Origin: DASZMX01 sp035551475
GTDB taxonomy: Bacteria; Verrucomicrobiota; Verrucomicrobiia; Limisphaerales; Palsa-1400
DNA: 64,000 nucleotides
Direction: 5' to 3'
Assembly: GCA_035551475.1 (NCBI GenBank)
Contig: DASZMX010000053.1
Coordinates: forward strand, 1-64,000
The translations under genes were made by a program, and so were the position numbers. Each line of letters starts with the position of its first letter. Position 1 is the stretch's first letter. The notes below the pieces were generated by a model. It had not been told where the DNA came from and did no database searches. It was given only the letters and a program-made list of their open reading frames with translations. Positions 1-8,114 of the stretch are shown here, piece by piece.

Positions 1-84
1 GCGACAATTGACCACCACAACACAAAGGACTAAAATTGAACCTATCGACCTACAATAAGCTTGGGCAGTTCGCATCTGATTCAT
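1..84 (-). CDS. Possible N-terminus of an exported protein, cut by the left edge
   Basis: Reading leftward from an ATG at 84-82 there is an open frame of 28 codons with no stop before the window edge. The peptide starts MNQMRTAQAYCRSIG and continues into a hydrophobic stretch (SILVLCVVVV), which resembles a signal peptide or membrane anchor. A good Shine-Dalgarno match (AAGGAG) lies 11 bases upstream of the ATG, which is notable because most genes here lack one. The frame is too short to identify a family. It could equally be chance in a locally AT-richer stretch. It would be divergent from the sugar isomerase-like gene at 375. Confidence 0.35.
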   Translation of the reverse strand, partial: MNQMRTAQAYCRSIGSILVLCVVVVNCR

Positions 85-374
85 GGCAAAAGCAACTCCT
101 TCGTTTCTATCGAAACGTCACCTGAATTATAGGTTGGCGACGACCAGCTGAATTCGCTCAGCTATTTCATCGCATAAGCACAGCAGGGAACCGTAGCAGA
201 GGCGATGCCACGGCCCCGCGTGAAATTTTTACGAGGCAGGGAAGAAAATCACGCGCAGGAAAACGCGTGGAGTTGACAGACGCCGCGTGAAATTTGCACG
301 CGGCGGGTGAATCGAATGAAAACGCTTGCGCCTCGTGGGCGATCAATTCAAACTGCATTAACTTTATCAAGTTT
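85..374. other. Non-coding stretch, possible divergent promoter region
   Basis: No convincing gene lies here. The left half is visibly AT-richer than the rest of the window. It contains a 13-base direct repeat, CCGCGTGAAATTT, at 216-228 and again at 283-295, the second copy sitting inside a perfect hairpin (281-305). A TTGACA at 273-278 could be a -35 element, but I see no matching -10 at the usual distance. The region would serve the isomerase-like gene to the right and perhaps the truncated gene to the left. Confidence 0.4.
281..305. repeat. Perfect 9-bp inverted repeat (hairpin or operator-like)
   Basis: Arms CGCCGCGTG (281-289) and CACGCGGCG (297-305) are perfectly complementary around a 7-base loop. 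No T-run follows on either strand, so an intrinsic terminator is unlikely. The left arm and loop repeat a motif found at 216-228. A regulator-binding site or an RNA hairpin in the leader of the downstream gene are both possible. Confidence 0.5.
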
Positions 375-1406
375 ATGGCTGAAAAATGTTTCCACGCCAG
401 TATCGAAGGGGCGCAGCATGGCGCCAAATCCCTCCCCGAATTTTTGGATTATGCCAAGGCGTCGGGAGCGGCCGGGGCCCAGCCTTCCAATTTTATGCTG
501 CAAGATGGCGCGAAGTTCAAAAGCGCCAAAGACATCAAGGAAGCATTCGCCTCGCGCGGCATGAAGCTCGACGGCATTTCGGCGCACTGCCCGTTTTGGG
601 TCCACACCAGCGCGTGGACGGGGACGCCGACGATGCGTCCGTTTTTGCCGCCGGAGGTGGCGAAGAAATCACCGGAGAAGATCGAGCAATGGGCCGAAGA
701 TTATTTGCTGCGCTTGCTGGATCTGGCGGCGGAAACCGGCGTGAAAATCGTGCCGATGTTTTGGGGGGTGGCATTCGGCTGGGAAGTCGCCACGGGCTAC
801 CCGTGGGGATTTTGGAAAGGGGCGGATTACGATTTGGTGGCCGAAGGGAAGGAGCGGTTCGTGAAGAAAACGGCGAAAATTCGCGCGCGCGCCAAAAAGT
901 TGGGCATTTATCTGGCGCATGAAATCCATCCGGGAACGGCCGCAATGTGCGCCGATGATTTTAATTTGCTGGTGGAGGCGTGCGACGGCGACAAGACGCT
1001 GGCGGTGAACGCCGATCCCTCGCATTGCTGGGAGGGGGAAAGCTGGGAAACACGCTTCTTGAAAGTCGCGCCCCGCATTTATGCCTGCCATGTGAAGAAT
1101 TTTGTGATTCGCCCCAATTTTCCGTTGCGCATGATTGAGCCGGGCTGGCAAAAGCGCGCCATGCAATTCGTCGATATTGGCTCGGGCGACCTCAATATGA
1201 CCCGCTATGTGGAGTTGCTGATTCACACCGGTTACCCGCAACGCTATGCCGCCGTGATGAAAACCAAAACCGCGCCGCTGATTGTGGAGGCGGAGAGCGC
1301 GTACCGCGATTTGGACACCACCAGCGCCAATGGCGTTGCTTTTGTGCGCGACAATTTATGTTTTCCGATCGCCGCCGGCTCATTTGAAGAGGGCATGGGA
1401 GCGTAA
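375..1406 (+). CDS. Sugar phosphate isomerase/epimerase-like TIM-barrel protein
   Basis: A 343-residue protein of the xylose isomerase-like TIM-barrel superfamily (AP endonuclease 2 / sugar phosphate isomerase-epimerase group). Candidate metal-ligand segments appear in the expected order along the barrel: EIHPGT, NADPSHCW, HVKNF and a C-terminal IVEAES. These fit the Glu-Asp-His-Glu site of the superfamily. The frame is open further upstream, but the ATG at 375 (MAEKCFHASIEG) is preferred because family-like sequence begins only there. It has no clear ribosome binding site. No signal peptide is visible, so it is probably cytoplasmic. Its substrate cannot be told from sequence. nusB follows after 48 bases. 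The pectin locus is several genes away, so a role in uronate metabolism is only a possibility. Confidence 0.8.
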   Translation: MAEKCFHASIEGAQHGAKSLPEFLDYAKASGAAGAQPSNFMLQDGAKFKSAKDIKEAFASRGMKLDGISAHCPFWVHTSAWTGTPTMRPFLPPEVAKKSPEKIEQWAEDYLLRLLDLAAETGVKIVPMFWGVAFGWEVATGYPWGFWKGADYDLVAEGKERFVKKTAKIRARAKKLGIYLAHEIHPGTAAMCADDFNLLVEACDGDKTLAVNADPSHCWEGESWETRFLKVAPRIYACHVKNFVIRPNFPLRMIEPGWQKRAMQFVDIGSGDLNMTRYVELLIHTGYPQRYAAVMKTKTAPLIVEAESAYRDLDTTSANGVAFVRDNLCFPIAAGSFEEGMGA

Positions 1407-1454
1407 TTGAAAATAGCGCTTTCGCATTAAATGGATTGAGGCCATCCTGTTGCC

Positions 1455-1955
1455 ATGGGAAAACGCCGCGAGGCGCGCGAACGCGCCGTGCAATTTCTTT
1501 TTCAGCATGATCTGAACGCCCCGGAAAATCTGGATGAGGCGTTGGATCATTTCTGGGAATCGCAACGGTCGGCGGCCATCACTTTGGAAAAGGGCGGCGC
1601 GACCTGGGGGCAGAAGGTGGAAATTCCCCCCGCCACCACCGATGAGGCGGCCACGCGCATGTTTGCGGATAAATTGATCCGTGGCGTAGTGGAAAATCTT
1701 CCGGCCCTGGACGAGCGCATCAAGCAGCACGCCGAAAACTGGGATTTGCACCGCATGGCCGTGGTCGATCGCAACATCCTGCGCCTGGCCATTTACGAAA
1801 TGCTTTTTCGCGACGATATTCCGCCCGTGGTGAGCATTAATGAAGCGGTCGATGTGGCGAAAAAATTCTCGACCGTGGACAGCGGCAAGTTCGTCAACGG
1901 CATCCTGGACAAAATCAAAGGGGAGCTGATGCGCCCGGCGCGGATCGTGAAATGA
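1455..1955 (+). CDS. nusB: Transcription antitermination factor NusB
   Basis: NusB binds boxA RNA with NusE (ribosomal protein S10) and promotes processive transcription of rRNA operons. The N-terminus (KRREARERAVQFLFQHDL) and the C-terminal helices (RNILRLAIYEML, VSINEAVDVAKKF, FVNGILDKI) are diagnostic. At 166 residues it is longer than the roughly 140-residue E. coli protein. The extra length is an insertion at about residues 38-62 between the first helices. The stop overlaps the next start in ATGA (1952-1955), so it is translationally coupled to the PHP gene. It lies near ribD/ribE, as nusB does in many bacteria. Confidence 0.93.
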   Translation: MGKRREARERAVQFLFQHDLNAPENLDEALDHFWESQRSAAITLEKGGATWGQKVEIPPATTDEAATRMFADKLIRGVVENLPALDERIKQHAENWDLHRMAVVDRNILRLAIYEMLFRDDIPPVVSINEAVDVAKKFSTVDSGKFVNGILDKIKGELMRPARIVK

Positions 1956-2836
1956 AAACGGACCCCGCCACGGAGCCTGCTGCCGGGCCGCGCTTTGCGG
2001 ACTTGCATCTCCACACATTTTTTTCCGACGGCACCTTTAGCCCGGAAGAATTGGCCGAACGCGGTGCGCGATTGGGTTTGGTGGCGATGGCGCTGACCGA
2101 CCACGACACTATTGAAGGCTGCGAGCGCATGGCGGCCGCGTGCGAAAAGCATGGCGTGGAATTTGTCGTGGGCGCGGAATTAACGGCGGAATATGAAGGC
2201 AAGGAAGTGCATTTGCTGGGTTATTTCCTTGACCCGGCAAACGAGAAGTTGCGGCGGGAATTAAGACGGTTTCAGGCCGTGCGCCAAAGCCGCATCGAGG
2301 AAATGGTGCGCCAGCTCAATCGGCTGAATGTTCCGCTCACGGCGGAAAGCGTTTTTCGGCTGGCGAATTGCCGGTCGCCCGGCCGTCCGCACGTCGGGCG
2401 CGCTCTCGTGCAGGAAGGGTTGTGCGCCAATCTGGACGAGGCATTTGATCGCTTTCTGAAAAAGGGCCGTCCGGCCTGGGTCCCGAAGTGCAAAATCGAT
2501 GCGCACGACGCCATTTCTCTCATTCACCAGGCGGGCGGTTTGGCCGTGCTGGCTCATCCCGCGTTGAATCAAGGTGATGCCATGATACCCGGCCTGGCCG
2601 CCCTGGGGTTGGATGGCTTGGAATGTTTTCACACCAAGCATGTGGGGCGTCTGCCGGAGCATTATATGGCTCTGGCTGCCGAGCATCACCTGCTGGTGAC
2701 CGGCGGCTCGGATTGCCACGGCTTCAGCAAAGGCAAACCGCTCATCGGCGGCGTGAAGCTGCCTATCATTTACTTCGAGAAACTTAAACAAGCGCGCCAG
2801 GAGCGCAGCAAGACGGCAGCCGCGCCCGCGGCGTAA
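1952..2836 (+). CDS. PHP-domain phosphoesterase (RNase AM/TrpH-like)
   Basis: A 294-residue PHP-domain protein. The first metal motif is DLHLHTFFSDGT near the N-terminus, followed by ALTDHDT, a middle LAHPAL segment and a terminal GSDCHG. This is the set of His/Asp motifs that builds the metal centre in the YciV/TrpH family. Characterised relatives are 5'-to-3' exoribonucleases or nucleotide 3',5'-bisphosphate phosphatases, so the exact substrate here is open. It starts inside the last codons of nusB (4-base overlap) and ends 3 bases before ftsY, so the three genes form one operon. Confidence 0.85.
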   Translation: MKTDPATEPAAGPRFADLHLHTFFSDGTFSPEELAERGARLGLVAMALTDHDTIEGCERMAAACEKHGVEFVVGAELTAEYEGKEVHLLGYFLDPANEKLRRELRRFQAVRQSRIEEMVRQLNRLNVPLTAESVFRLANCRSPGRPHVGRALVQEGLCANLDEAFDRFLKKGRPAWVPKCKIDAHDAISLIHQAGGLAVLAHPALNQGDAMIPGLAALGLDGLECFHTKHVGRLPEHYMALAAEHHLLVTGGSDCHGFSKGKPLIGGVKLPIIYFEKLKQARQERSKTAAAPAA

Positions 2837-2839
2837 TTC

Positions 2840-3751
2840 ATGGGATTGTTTCAGAAATTCAAAGAGGGCTTGCAGAAAACCCACAGCAAGCTCGTCCACG
2901 AGATCAAACGCATCGTCACCGCGTCGCCGAAATTGACCTCCGGCAGTCTGGAGGAATTGGAGGCGGCGCTCATCGCGGCCGATTTGGGGCATGCGATCAC
3001 CACGCAGATTTTGGACGCCGTCAAGAAAGCTTACGAGACCCAAGGCCGCGCCGGTCTGGACGTCTTTTCGATCGCGCGCGCCGAAGTGGAACGAAGCCTC
3101 GCGGAAAAACAAGCGGGCCTGAAACGTCAGCCGGATGGGTTGACGGTGGTTTCAATCGTCGGCGTCAACGGCACGGGGAAAACCACCACCGCCGCCAAGC
3201 TGGCGCACCTTGTCCAAGCCGATGGGGCCAAGGCCACGCTGGCGGCCTGCGACACGTTTCGCGCGGCGGCCGTGGCGCAATTGAAATTGTGGGGTGAACG
3301 CCTCGGGACGCCGGTCATTGCCGGCGCGGCCAATTCCGACCCGGCGGCGGTGGCCCACGACGCGATTGCCGCGGCGCAGGCGCGGGGCGCGGCTTACCTT
3401 TTTATTGACACGGCGGGCCGCCTGCACACGAAGCACAACTTGATGCAGGAATTGCAAAAGGTGCATCGGGTGATGAACAAAAAGCTGCCCGGCGCCCCGC
3501 ATGAAACGCTGCTCGTCCTTGACGCCACCACGGGCATGAACGCTTTGCAGCAGGCGCGGGAATTTCACAAAGCCGCGCCGTTGACTGGGCTGGTCATCAC
3601 GAAATTGGACGGCACCAGCAAAGGCGGGATGGTCGTCGCCATTCAAAAGGAGCTGGGCCTGCCGATCAAATTCATCGGGTTGGGCGAAAAGGTCGAAGAC
3701 CTGCAACCTTTCGATGCGAAACAATTCGCGCAAGCGCTTTTCGAGGAGTGA
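2840..3751 (+). CDS. ftsY: Signal recognition particle receptor FtsY
   Basis: The SRP-receptor GTPase, which docks ribosome-SRP complexes at the membrane. The GTPase motifs are complete: P-loop GVNGTGKTTTAAKLA at about residue 112, DTFRAAAVAQL, DTAGRLHTKHNLM and TKLDGTSKGG. The 303-residue length corresponds to the NG core without the long acidic A domain of the E. coli protein. An amphipathic N-terminus (MGLFQKFKEGLQKTHSKL) probably provides membrane contact. The preceding PHP gene ends 3 bases upstream. Confidence 0.95.
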   Translation: MGLFQKFKEGLQKTHSKLVHEIKRIVTASPKLTSGSLEELEAALIAADLGHAITTQILDAVKKAYETQGRAGLDVFSIARAEVERSLAEKQAGLKRQPDGLTVVSIVGVNGTGKTTTAAKLAHLVQADGAKATLAACDTFRAAAVAQLKLWGERLGTPVIAGAANSDPAAVAHDAIAAAQARGAAYLFIDTAGRLHTKHNLMQELQKVHRVMNKKLPGAPHETLLVLDATTGMNALQQAREFHKAAPLTGLVITKLDGTSKGGMVVAIQKELGLPIKFIGLGEKVEDLQPFDAKQFAQALFEE

Positions 3752-3800
3752 CGGCAAACCGGATTGAAAACCCGCCCACGGCGTGAGTAGAATCGGTTTG

Positions 3801-4802
3801 ATGCAGGAAAAAATCAGCATCGCCACAGCGCCTGCTCCGGCGGCCACGGAGCCCTTTCCGGGCGCTCCAGCCATGGCGCTGACTTTTCTCTTCGCCGGCC
3901 TGGGATATGCGTCACCGTTGTTTTTCTTTTCCGACCAGCATCCTTTAAATGGCCCGATCAGCCCGGAGATTCTGAATCTCAACTTGCTCGTGGCGTGGAT
4001 GGGGCTGGCCCATTTTGTTTTCGCCTATTCCGCCCAAGCCCGAACGCTGGCGCGCTCCACGCCGCGGACACGATGGATCTTTCTCGGCAGCATCGCGCTT
4101 GGCGCGGCGTTCCTGGCGGGAACGCGCGCCGCACTCGGCGCCTGGGTATTTGATTTGCTGGTTTGGATTTATTTCATCCCGCATTTTATCAAGGCGGAAT
4201 TGTGGTTCATCACGCATTCGCGCTCGGAACTGCACGTCAAGCCGGGAGCGTTGTACTGGTTTCCGGCGGTGGGTTTCGCGTTTTTCAGTTGGGCCTTGTT
4301 CGGCCCGATTTCCATTTCGTTCAACACAGAAATTCTGGTGCTCTTGGCATTCCTTTGCGTGGCGGCTGGCATGGCGGGGCGGATTTTGCCGCAACTTTCC
4401 GATCCCAGCGTGGCAACGTACGCGTTGCTGGGATTTTTCTTTATTGGAGAAGGCCTCGTCTGGGGCGCCTATTCCAAATATATGACGCCGCAGTTTCGGC
4501 ATGGCTTGTATGTGTTCCACATCGCGGTGGCCAGTTTTTATCATTACTTCCGCTCGTATGCCTTCGCTTTACGGAAAAAAATGGCGGGTGAAGTTGAGCG
4601 TTATTGGGTGAGCGTTTTTGCCGTCAACCTGGCGGTCGGCGCCCTCGGGGCCTGGATCGCGTTCCATCCGCAATGGCAATGGCCGCAATATGTTTTCGGC
4701 CTGCCCTATTTCACGTTTTGGGTGGGGTTGCATCTTGTCTCCAGCGATGTTTTCACGGCGTTGCGCCCCAGCCGTCCGCTGCTGCGGACCAGCCAATTAT
4801 GA
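3801..4802 (+). CDS. Polytopic membrane protein of unknown function
   Basis: About 333 residues with roughly eight hydrophobic segments, for example ALTFLFAGLGYASPLFFF, LLVAWMGLAHFVFAY and VLLAFLCVAAGMAGRILP. Several aromatic- and histidine-containing loops (WIYFIPHFIKAELWF, FHIAVASFYHYF) recall heme- or quinone-associated membrane proteins, but I recognise no family. A GTG at 3783 is an alternative start; the ATG at 3801 is preferred. Its stop overlaps the ribD start (ATGA, 4799-4802), so it is translated together with the riboflavin genes. This gives no direct clue to function, although a vitamin-related membrane role is conceivable. Confidence 0.7.
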   Translation: MQEKISIATAPAPAATEPFPGAPAMALTFLFAGLGYASPLFFFSDQHPLNGPISPEILNLNLLVAWMGLAHFVFAYSAQARTLARSTPRTRWIFLGSIALGAAFLAGTRAALGAWVFDLLVWIYFIPHFIKAELWFITHSRSELHVKPGALYWFPAVGFAFFSWALFGPISISFNTEILVLLAFLCVAAGMAGRILPQLSDPSVATYALLGFFFIGEGLVWGAYSKYMTPQFRHGLYVFHIAVASFYHYFRSYAFALRKKMAGEVERYWVSVFAVNLAVGALGAWIAFHPQWQWPQYVFGLPYFTFWVGLHLVSSDVFTALRPSRPLLRTSQL

Positions 4803-5908
4803 AGCCGGAGGGCGATGGCGAACATTTCATGCGCCAGGCTCTGGCGCTGGCGCGGCGCGGATACGGGCGCACGTCTCCCAATCCCATGGTCGGCGCCGTG
4901 CTGGTGCGAAATAACGTGGTGATGGGAGAAGGCTGGCATCATGCGGCGGGATGTCCGCACGCGGAAATCGAGGCGTTGGAAGCCGTGCGCCGGCGGGGCG
5001 AAAAAATCGAGGGCGCCACGCTTTATGTGACACTGGAGCCGTGTTCGACTTTCGGACGCACCCCGCCCTGCTCCGCCGCCATCATCGAGGCTGGCATTAA
5101 GCGAGTGGTGGCAGCCGCCACCGATCCGAATCCCGCGCATCAAGGCCAGGGATTTGAAATCCTGCGCCGCGCCGGGATTGAGGTGACCTGCGGCTTGATG
5201 GAAGCCGAAGCGCGACAACTCAACGAAGCGTTCAACCATTGGATCGTGCATCGCACGCCCTTTGTCACGTTAAAGGCAGGCATGACGCTGGACGGGAAAA
5301 TCGCCACGCGGACGTTCGCCTCGCGCTGGATCACGGGTGAAAAGGCGCGGCGCGACAGTATGCGGCGGCGCGCGGGCCACGATGCCATTTTGGTTGGAGT
5401 CAACACCATTTTAAGGGATGATCCGCAATTGACCGTGAGAGAGCGCGGCTTCACCAACAAAATTCTGCGCCGCATAGTGCTCGATCCGCGAGGGCGCACG
5501 CCGCGGGGAGCGCGGGTGTTGCAGGGGGCCGGGGCATTGGTGGTGGTGACGGCCGCGGCGCCGCGCCGCCGGGTGGAACGGTTGCAGGAGCAAGCGCGCG
5601 TGCTGTGCGCGCCCACGCGCGGGGGACAGATCGATTTGCAATGGCTGCTGGCGACATTGGGCGGCGAAAACGTGGTCAGCCTGCTGGTGGAGGGCGGCGG
5701 CGAAACGCACGCGCGATTTCTGCGCGCCAACCTCGCCCAACGGGCGCTCTTTTATTATGCGCCCCTCATCATCGGCGGAGCCGCGGCCCCCAAGGCGGTG
5801 GGCGGCCGCGGAATTTTGAAGTTGGACGAAGGCTTGATTTTGCGGGAGCCTGCCTGGGCGCGCGTCGGGGACGACTTGCGCTTGACGGCATTGATTCAGG
5901 CGCGGTGA
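4799..5908 (+). CDS. ribD: Bifunctional riboflavin biosynthesis deaminase/reductase RibD
   Basis: Catalyses the deamination and side-chain reduction steps that produce 5-amino-6-ribitylamino-uracil phosphate in riboflavin synthesis. The N-terminal cytidine-deaminase-like domain has the zinc motifs PHAEIEALE (His54, Glu56) and LEPCSTFGRTPPC (Cys82, Cys91). The C-terminal RibD_C reductase domain starts at about residue 155 (FVTLKAGMTLDGKIAT) and includes SLLVEGGGETHARFL. At 369 residues it has the normal fused length. The start at 4799 overlaps the previous stop; in-frame sequence upstream belongs to another gene. ribE follows after 8 bases. Confidence 0.95.
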   Translation: MKPEGDGEHFMRQALALARRGYGRTSPNPMVGAVLVRNNVVMGEGWHHAAGCPHAEIEALEAVRRRGEKIEGATLYVTLEPCSTFGRTPPCSAAIIEAGIKRVVAAATDPNPAHQGQGFEILRRAGIEVTCGLMEAEARQLNEAFNHWIVHRTPFVTLKAGMTLDGKIATRTFASRWITGEKARRDSMRRRAGHDAILVGVNTILRDDPQLTVRERGFTNKILRRIVLDPRGRTPRGARVLQGAGALVVVTAAAPRRRVERLQEQARVLCAPTRGGQIDLQWLLATLGGENVVSLLVEGGGETHARFLRANLAQRALFYYAPLIIGGAAAPKAVGGRGILKLDEGLILREPAWARVGDDLRLTALIQAR

Positions 5909-5916
5909 GTTACTTT

Positions 5917-6516
5917 ATGTTCAGCGGCATCGTGGAAGAGACAGGTGAAGTGGTGAGCGTGACCCCGAGCGCGCAGGCGATTGGCCTGGTCGTGCGGGCG
6001 AAAATTTGCGCGCGCGGCGTGACGCCGGGCGACAGCGTGGCCGTCAACGGCTGCTGTCTCACCGTGGAAAAATTGGCGCGCCGCGGCGCGGGCGGGTTGC
6101 TTTATTTTTCGCTGTTACAGGAAAGCTGGCGGCTGACGAATTTGCAGAGCGCGAGACCCGGCGCCGCCGTAAACCTGGAGCGCGCGCTGCGCGTCGGGGA
6201 CAAATTGGGCGGCCATTTCGTCACCGGGCATATCGACGGCATGGGAAAAATTCTGCGCTGGGAACGGGAAGGACGCGACCCTGTGCTGGAGATTGGCGCC
6301 GCTCCCGCCATCATGCGTTACATCGTGAAAAAAGGCTCGATCGCGCTGGATGGAATTAGTTTGACAGTAGCGGAAGCGGGCGCGAAGCGGTTTCGCGTCT
6401 GGATCATCCCGCATACCTTCGACGTCACCGCCTTGCGCGAACGGCGCGTGGGGGACGCGGTGAATCTCGAAGCGGATATGCTGGGCAAATACGTCGAGCG
6501 GTTTGTCACCGGCTAA
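5917..6516 (+). CDS. ribE: Riboflavin synthase alpha subunit
   Basis: Dismutates two molecules of 6,7-dimethyl-8-ribityllumazine to riboflavin. The start MFSGIVEETGEV is the classic N-terminus of the family. The 199-residue protein shows the two lumazine-binding repeats, the second beginning near GHFVTGHIDGMGKI. The conserved SIALDGISLTVAE occurs in the second half. It is directly downstream of ribD. The last 11 bases overlap the convergent lipoprotein gene. ribAB and ribH are not in the window. Confidence 0.95.
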   Translation: MFSGIVEETGEVVSVTPSAQAIGLVVRAKICARGVTPGDSVAVNGCCLTVEKLARRGAGGLLYFSLLQESWRLTNLQSARPGAAVNLERALRVGDKLGGHFVTGHIDGMGKILRWEREGRDPVLEIGAAPAIMRYIVKKGSIALDGISLTVAEAGAKRFRVWIIPHTFDVTALRERRVGDAVNLEADMLGKYVERFVTG

Positions 6517-6745
6517 GAAACGCCGTTTCAGACTTGCTCGAGTGCGGCACGATTTCCACGACGCGCCCCGCATGGATAAAACGCTTGTTCCCCGCCACAT
6601 CTTTATAGACGTAAATCTCGTTGGCCTCATCCAATTTCGGCTTGGAAATATTGGTCAAGTGCACGCCATTGGTCAGCGTCATGTCGTAACGGGCGCAACC
6701 GGCCAACAGGGTGGCGCCCAGCAAAATGGAAATGGTCGATTTCAT
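6506..6745 (-). CDS. Small YgdI/YgdR-like lipoprotein
   Basis: A 79-residue protein with a lipoprotein signal peptide ending in the lipobox LLAGC (cysteine at about residue 17). The mature part resembles the YgdI/YgdR (DUF903) family: YDMTLTNGVHLTN, a KPKLDEANE segment and a terminal HAGRVVEIVP. The family forms a small SH3-like barrel anchored in the membrane, and its function is unknown. It is convergent with ribE and overlaps its 3' end by 11 bases. The 127 bases to the next gene hold its upstream region, where I see no clear promoter. Confidence 0.8.
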   Translation of the reverse strand: MKSTISILLGATLLAGCARYDMTLTNGVHLTNISKPKLDEANEIYVYKDVAGNKRFIHAGRVVEIVPHSSKSETAFLSR

Positions 6746-6872
6746 CAGGGACGTCGCTTTTCCTTGGATCAGTGTTATCTTCGTGGCTTAGGAATACCCC
6801 TGCGGGGCGCAATGCACAAGCCGGAAGGACGCCGGGCTTGAATGGCCTGGGGCGCCGGATTATTCTCAGGGC

Positions 6873-8027
6873 ATGGCCCGCACCCGACAACGCCGCGTCC
6901 TGATCGCCTTGGGATGGTACGATTACCGCCTGCATCGAGGCATCGCGAAATTTGCGCAGGAACGGCGCTGGTATCTTTCCGCCAATTTTGCGCGCGAAAA
7001 AGTCATCCCGTGGGGCTGGAAAGGCGACGGCGTGCTGGCCTGGCTCGGAGCGGGCGACGACTTGGCGGAGTTCGTGGCGTCGCTGAACATGCCCACGGTG
7101 GATTTCAGTTTTCGCCGGCCGCAACTTCCGTTTCCGCATGTTCTGGAAGATCACGCGCAAGCGGCGCAGGGCGTGGCGGATCACTTTTTGCGGCGCGGTT
7201 TTGCCCATTTTGCTTTTTATAGCGACGCCAATAACTGGTCTTACGAAGAGCGCGGCAGCGCGTTTTGCCGGATCGTGCAGGCGGCGGGAAAAGATTGCCA
7301 ATGGTTGAAATGGCATCAATCGCCCGCGTTCTGCGCCGGCGAAAAGGAATGGATTCAAAAGCGGCGCTGGCTGGCCAGCCAATTGAAAAAAGCGCCAAAA
7401 CCGCTGGCGATTTTTGCGGCGAACGACGACCAAGCTGTCGATGTGCTGGAAAGCTGCGAAGCGGCCGGCTTAATTGTGCCCGAAGAGGTGGCGTTGATTG
7501 GCGCGGAAAATAATCTGCTGGCGCCCGACGCCATGAGCACGCCCATTTCCAGCGTGGACACCAATTTGCAACTGCTCGGCTACTCCGGCGCCGAGTTGCT
7601 GGAAAAGTTGATGGACGGGGAAAAAGCGCCGCCGGAGCCGCTGCGCATTCCGCCCATTGGCCTGGTGCTGCGCAAGAGCAGTGACATTTTCGCGGTCAAA
7701 CATCCGGCGGTGGCGCGCTGTTTGCGTTTTATTTTGAACCATGCCCACGAACCCATCGGCGTGAAAGACCTCGTGCGGGTCGGCAATATGTCGTGCCGCG
7801 GTTTGCATAAGGCTTTTCGCGAAAACATCGACCGCACGCCGGGCGAGGAAATCCGCCGCGTCCGGGTGGAAACCGCCAAGAAACTTTTGCTGGAGACGAA
7901 CCACAAAGTGGAAACGCTGGCGGGAATGTGCGGTTATCAAAGCGCCAACAGCTTTTGCGTGTCCTTCAAGCAGACCACCGGGCTCTCGCCCACGCAATAC
8001 CGCCGCTCGTTGAATCGCTCTTCCTAG
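6873..8027 (+). CDS. LacI/AraC hybrid transcription regulator (XylR-like)
   Basis: A 384-residue regulator. Residues 1-270 resemble the periplasmic-binding-protein fold used as effector domain in XylR/LacI-type regulators (RVLIALGWYDYRLHRGI at the start; LAIFAANDDQAVDVL; VPEEVALIGAENN). Residues 285-380 form an AraC-type double helix-turn-helix (IGVKDLVRVGNMSCRGLHK, VETLAGMCGYQSANSFCVSF, TTGLSPTQYRR). Such proteins sense a sugar and activate nearby catabolic genes. Its position at the edge of the pectin locus suggests a pectin-derived uronate or pentose effector, which is inference. It starts at an ATG without a clear ribosome binding site. Confidence 0.88.
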   Translation: MARTRQRRVLIALGWYDYRLHRGIAKFAQERRWYLSANFAREKVIPWGWKGDGVLAWLGAGDDLAEFVASLNMPTVDFSFRRPQLPFPHVLEDHAQAAQGVADHFLRRGFAHFAFYSDANNWSYEERGSAFCRIVQAAGKDCQWLKWHQSPAFCAGEKEWIQKRRWLASQLKKAPKPLAIFAANDDQAVDVLESCEAAGLIVPEEVALIGAENNLLAPDAMSTPISSVDTNLQLLGYSGAELLEKLMDGEKAPPEPLRIPPIGLVLRKSSDIFAVKHPAVARCLRFILNHAHEPIGVKDLVRVGNMSCRGLHKAFRENIDRTPGEEIRRVRVETAKKLLLETNHKVETLAGMCGYQSANSFCVSFKQTTGLSPTQYRRSLNRSS

Positions 8028-8114
8028 CGCCGATTTTTCAAATAGATTTGCAGCAATCCACGACTGACGGCGCTGGAACGTGGGTTAGGATGGTGGGCGA
8101 TCCAATCCACTATT

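Noticed and set aside
273..301. TTGACA as a -35 promoter element
   Set aside because: No acceptable -10 hexamer lies 16-18 bases downstream; that position is inside the GC-rich hairpin.
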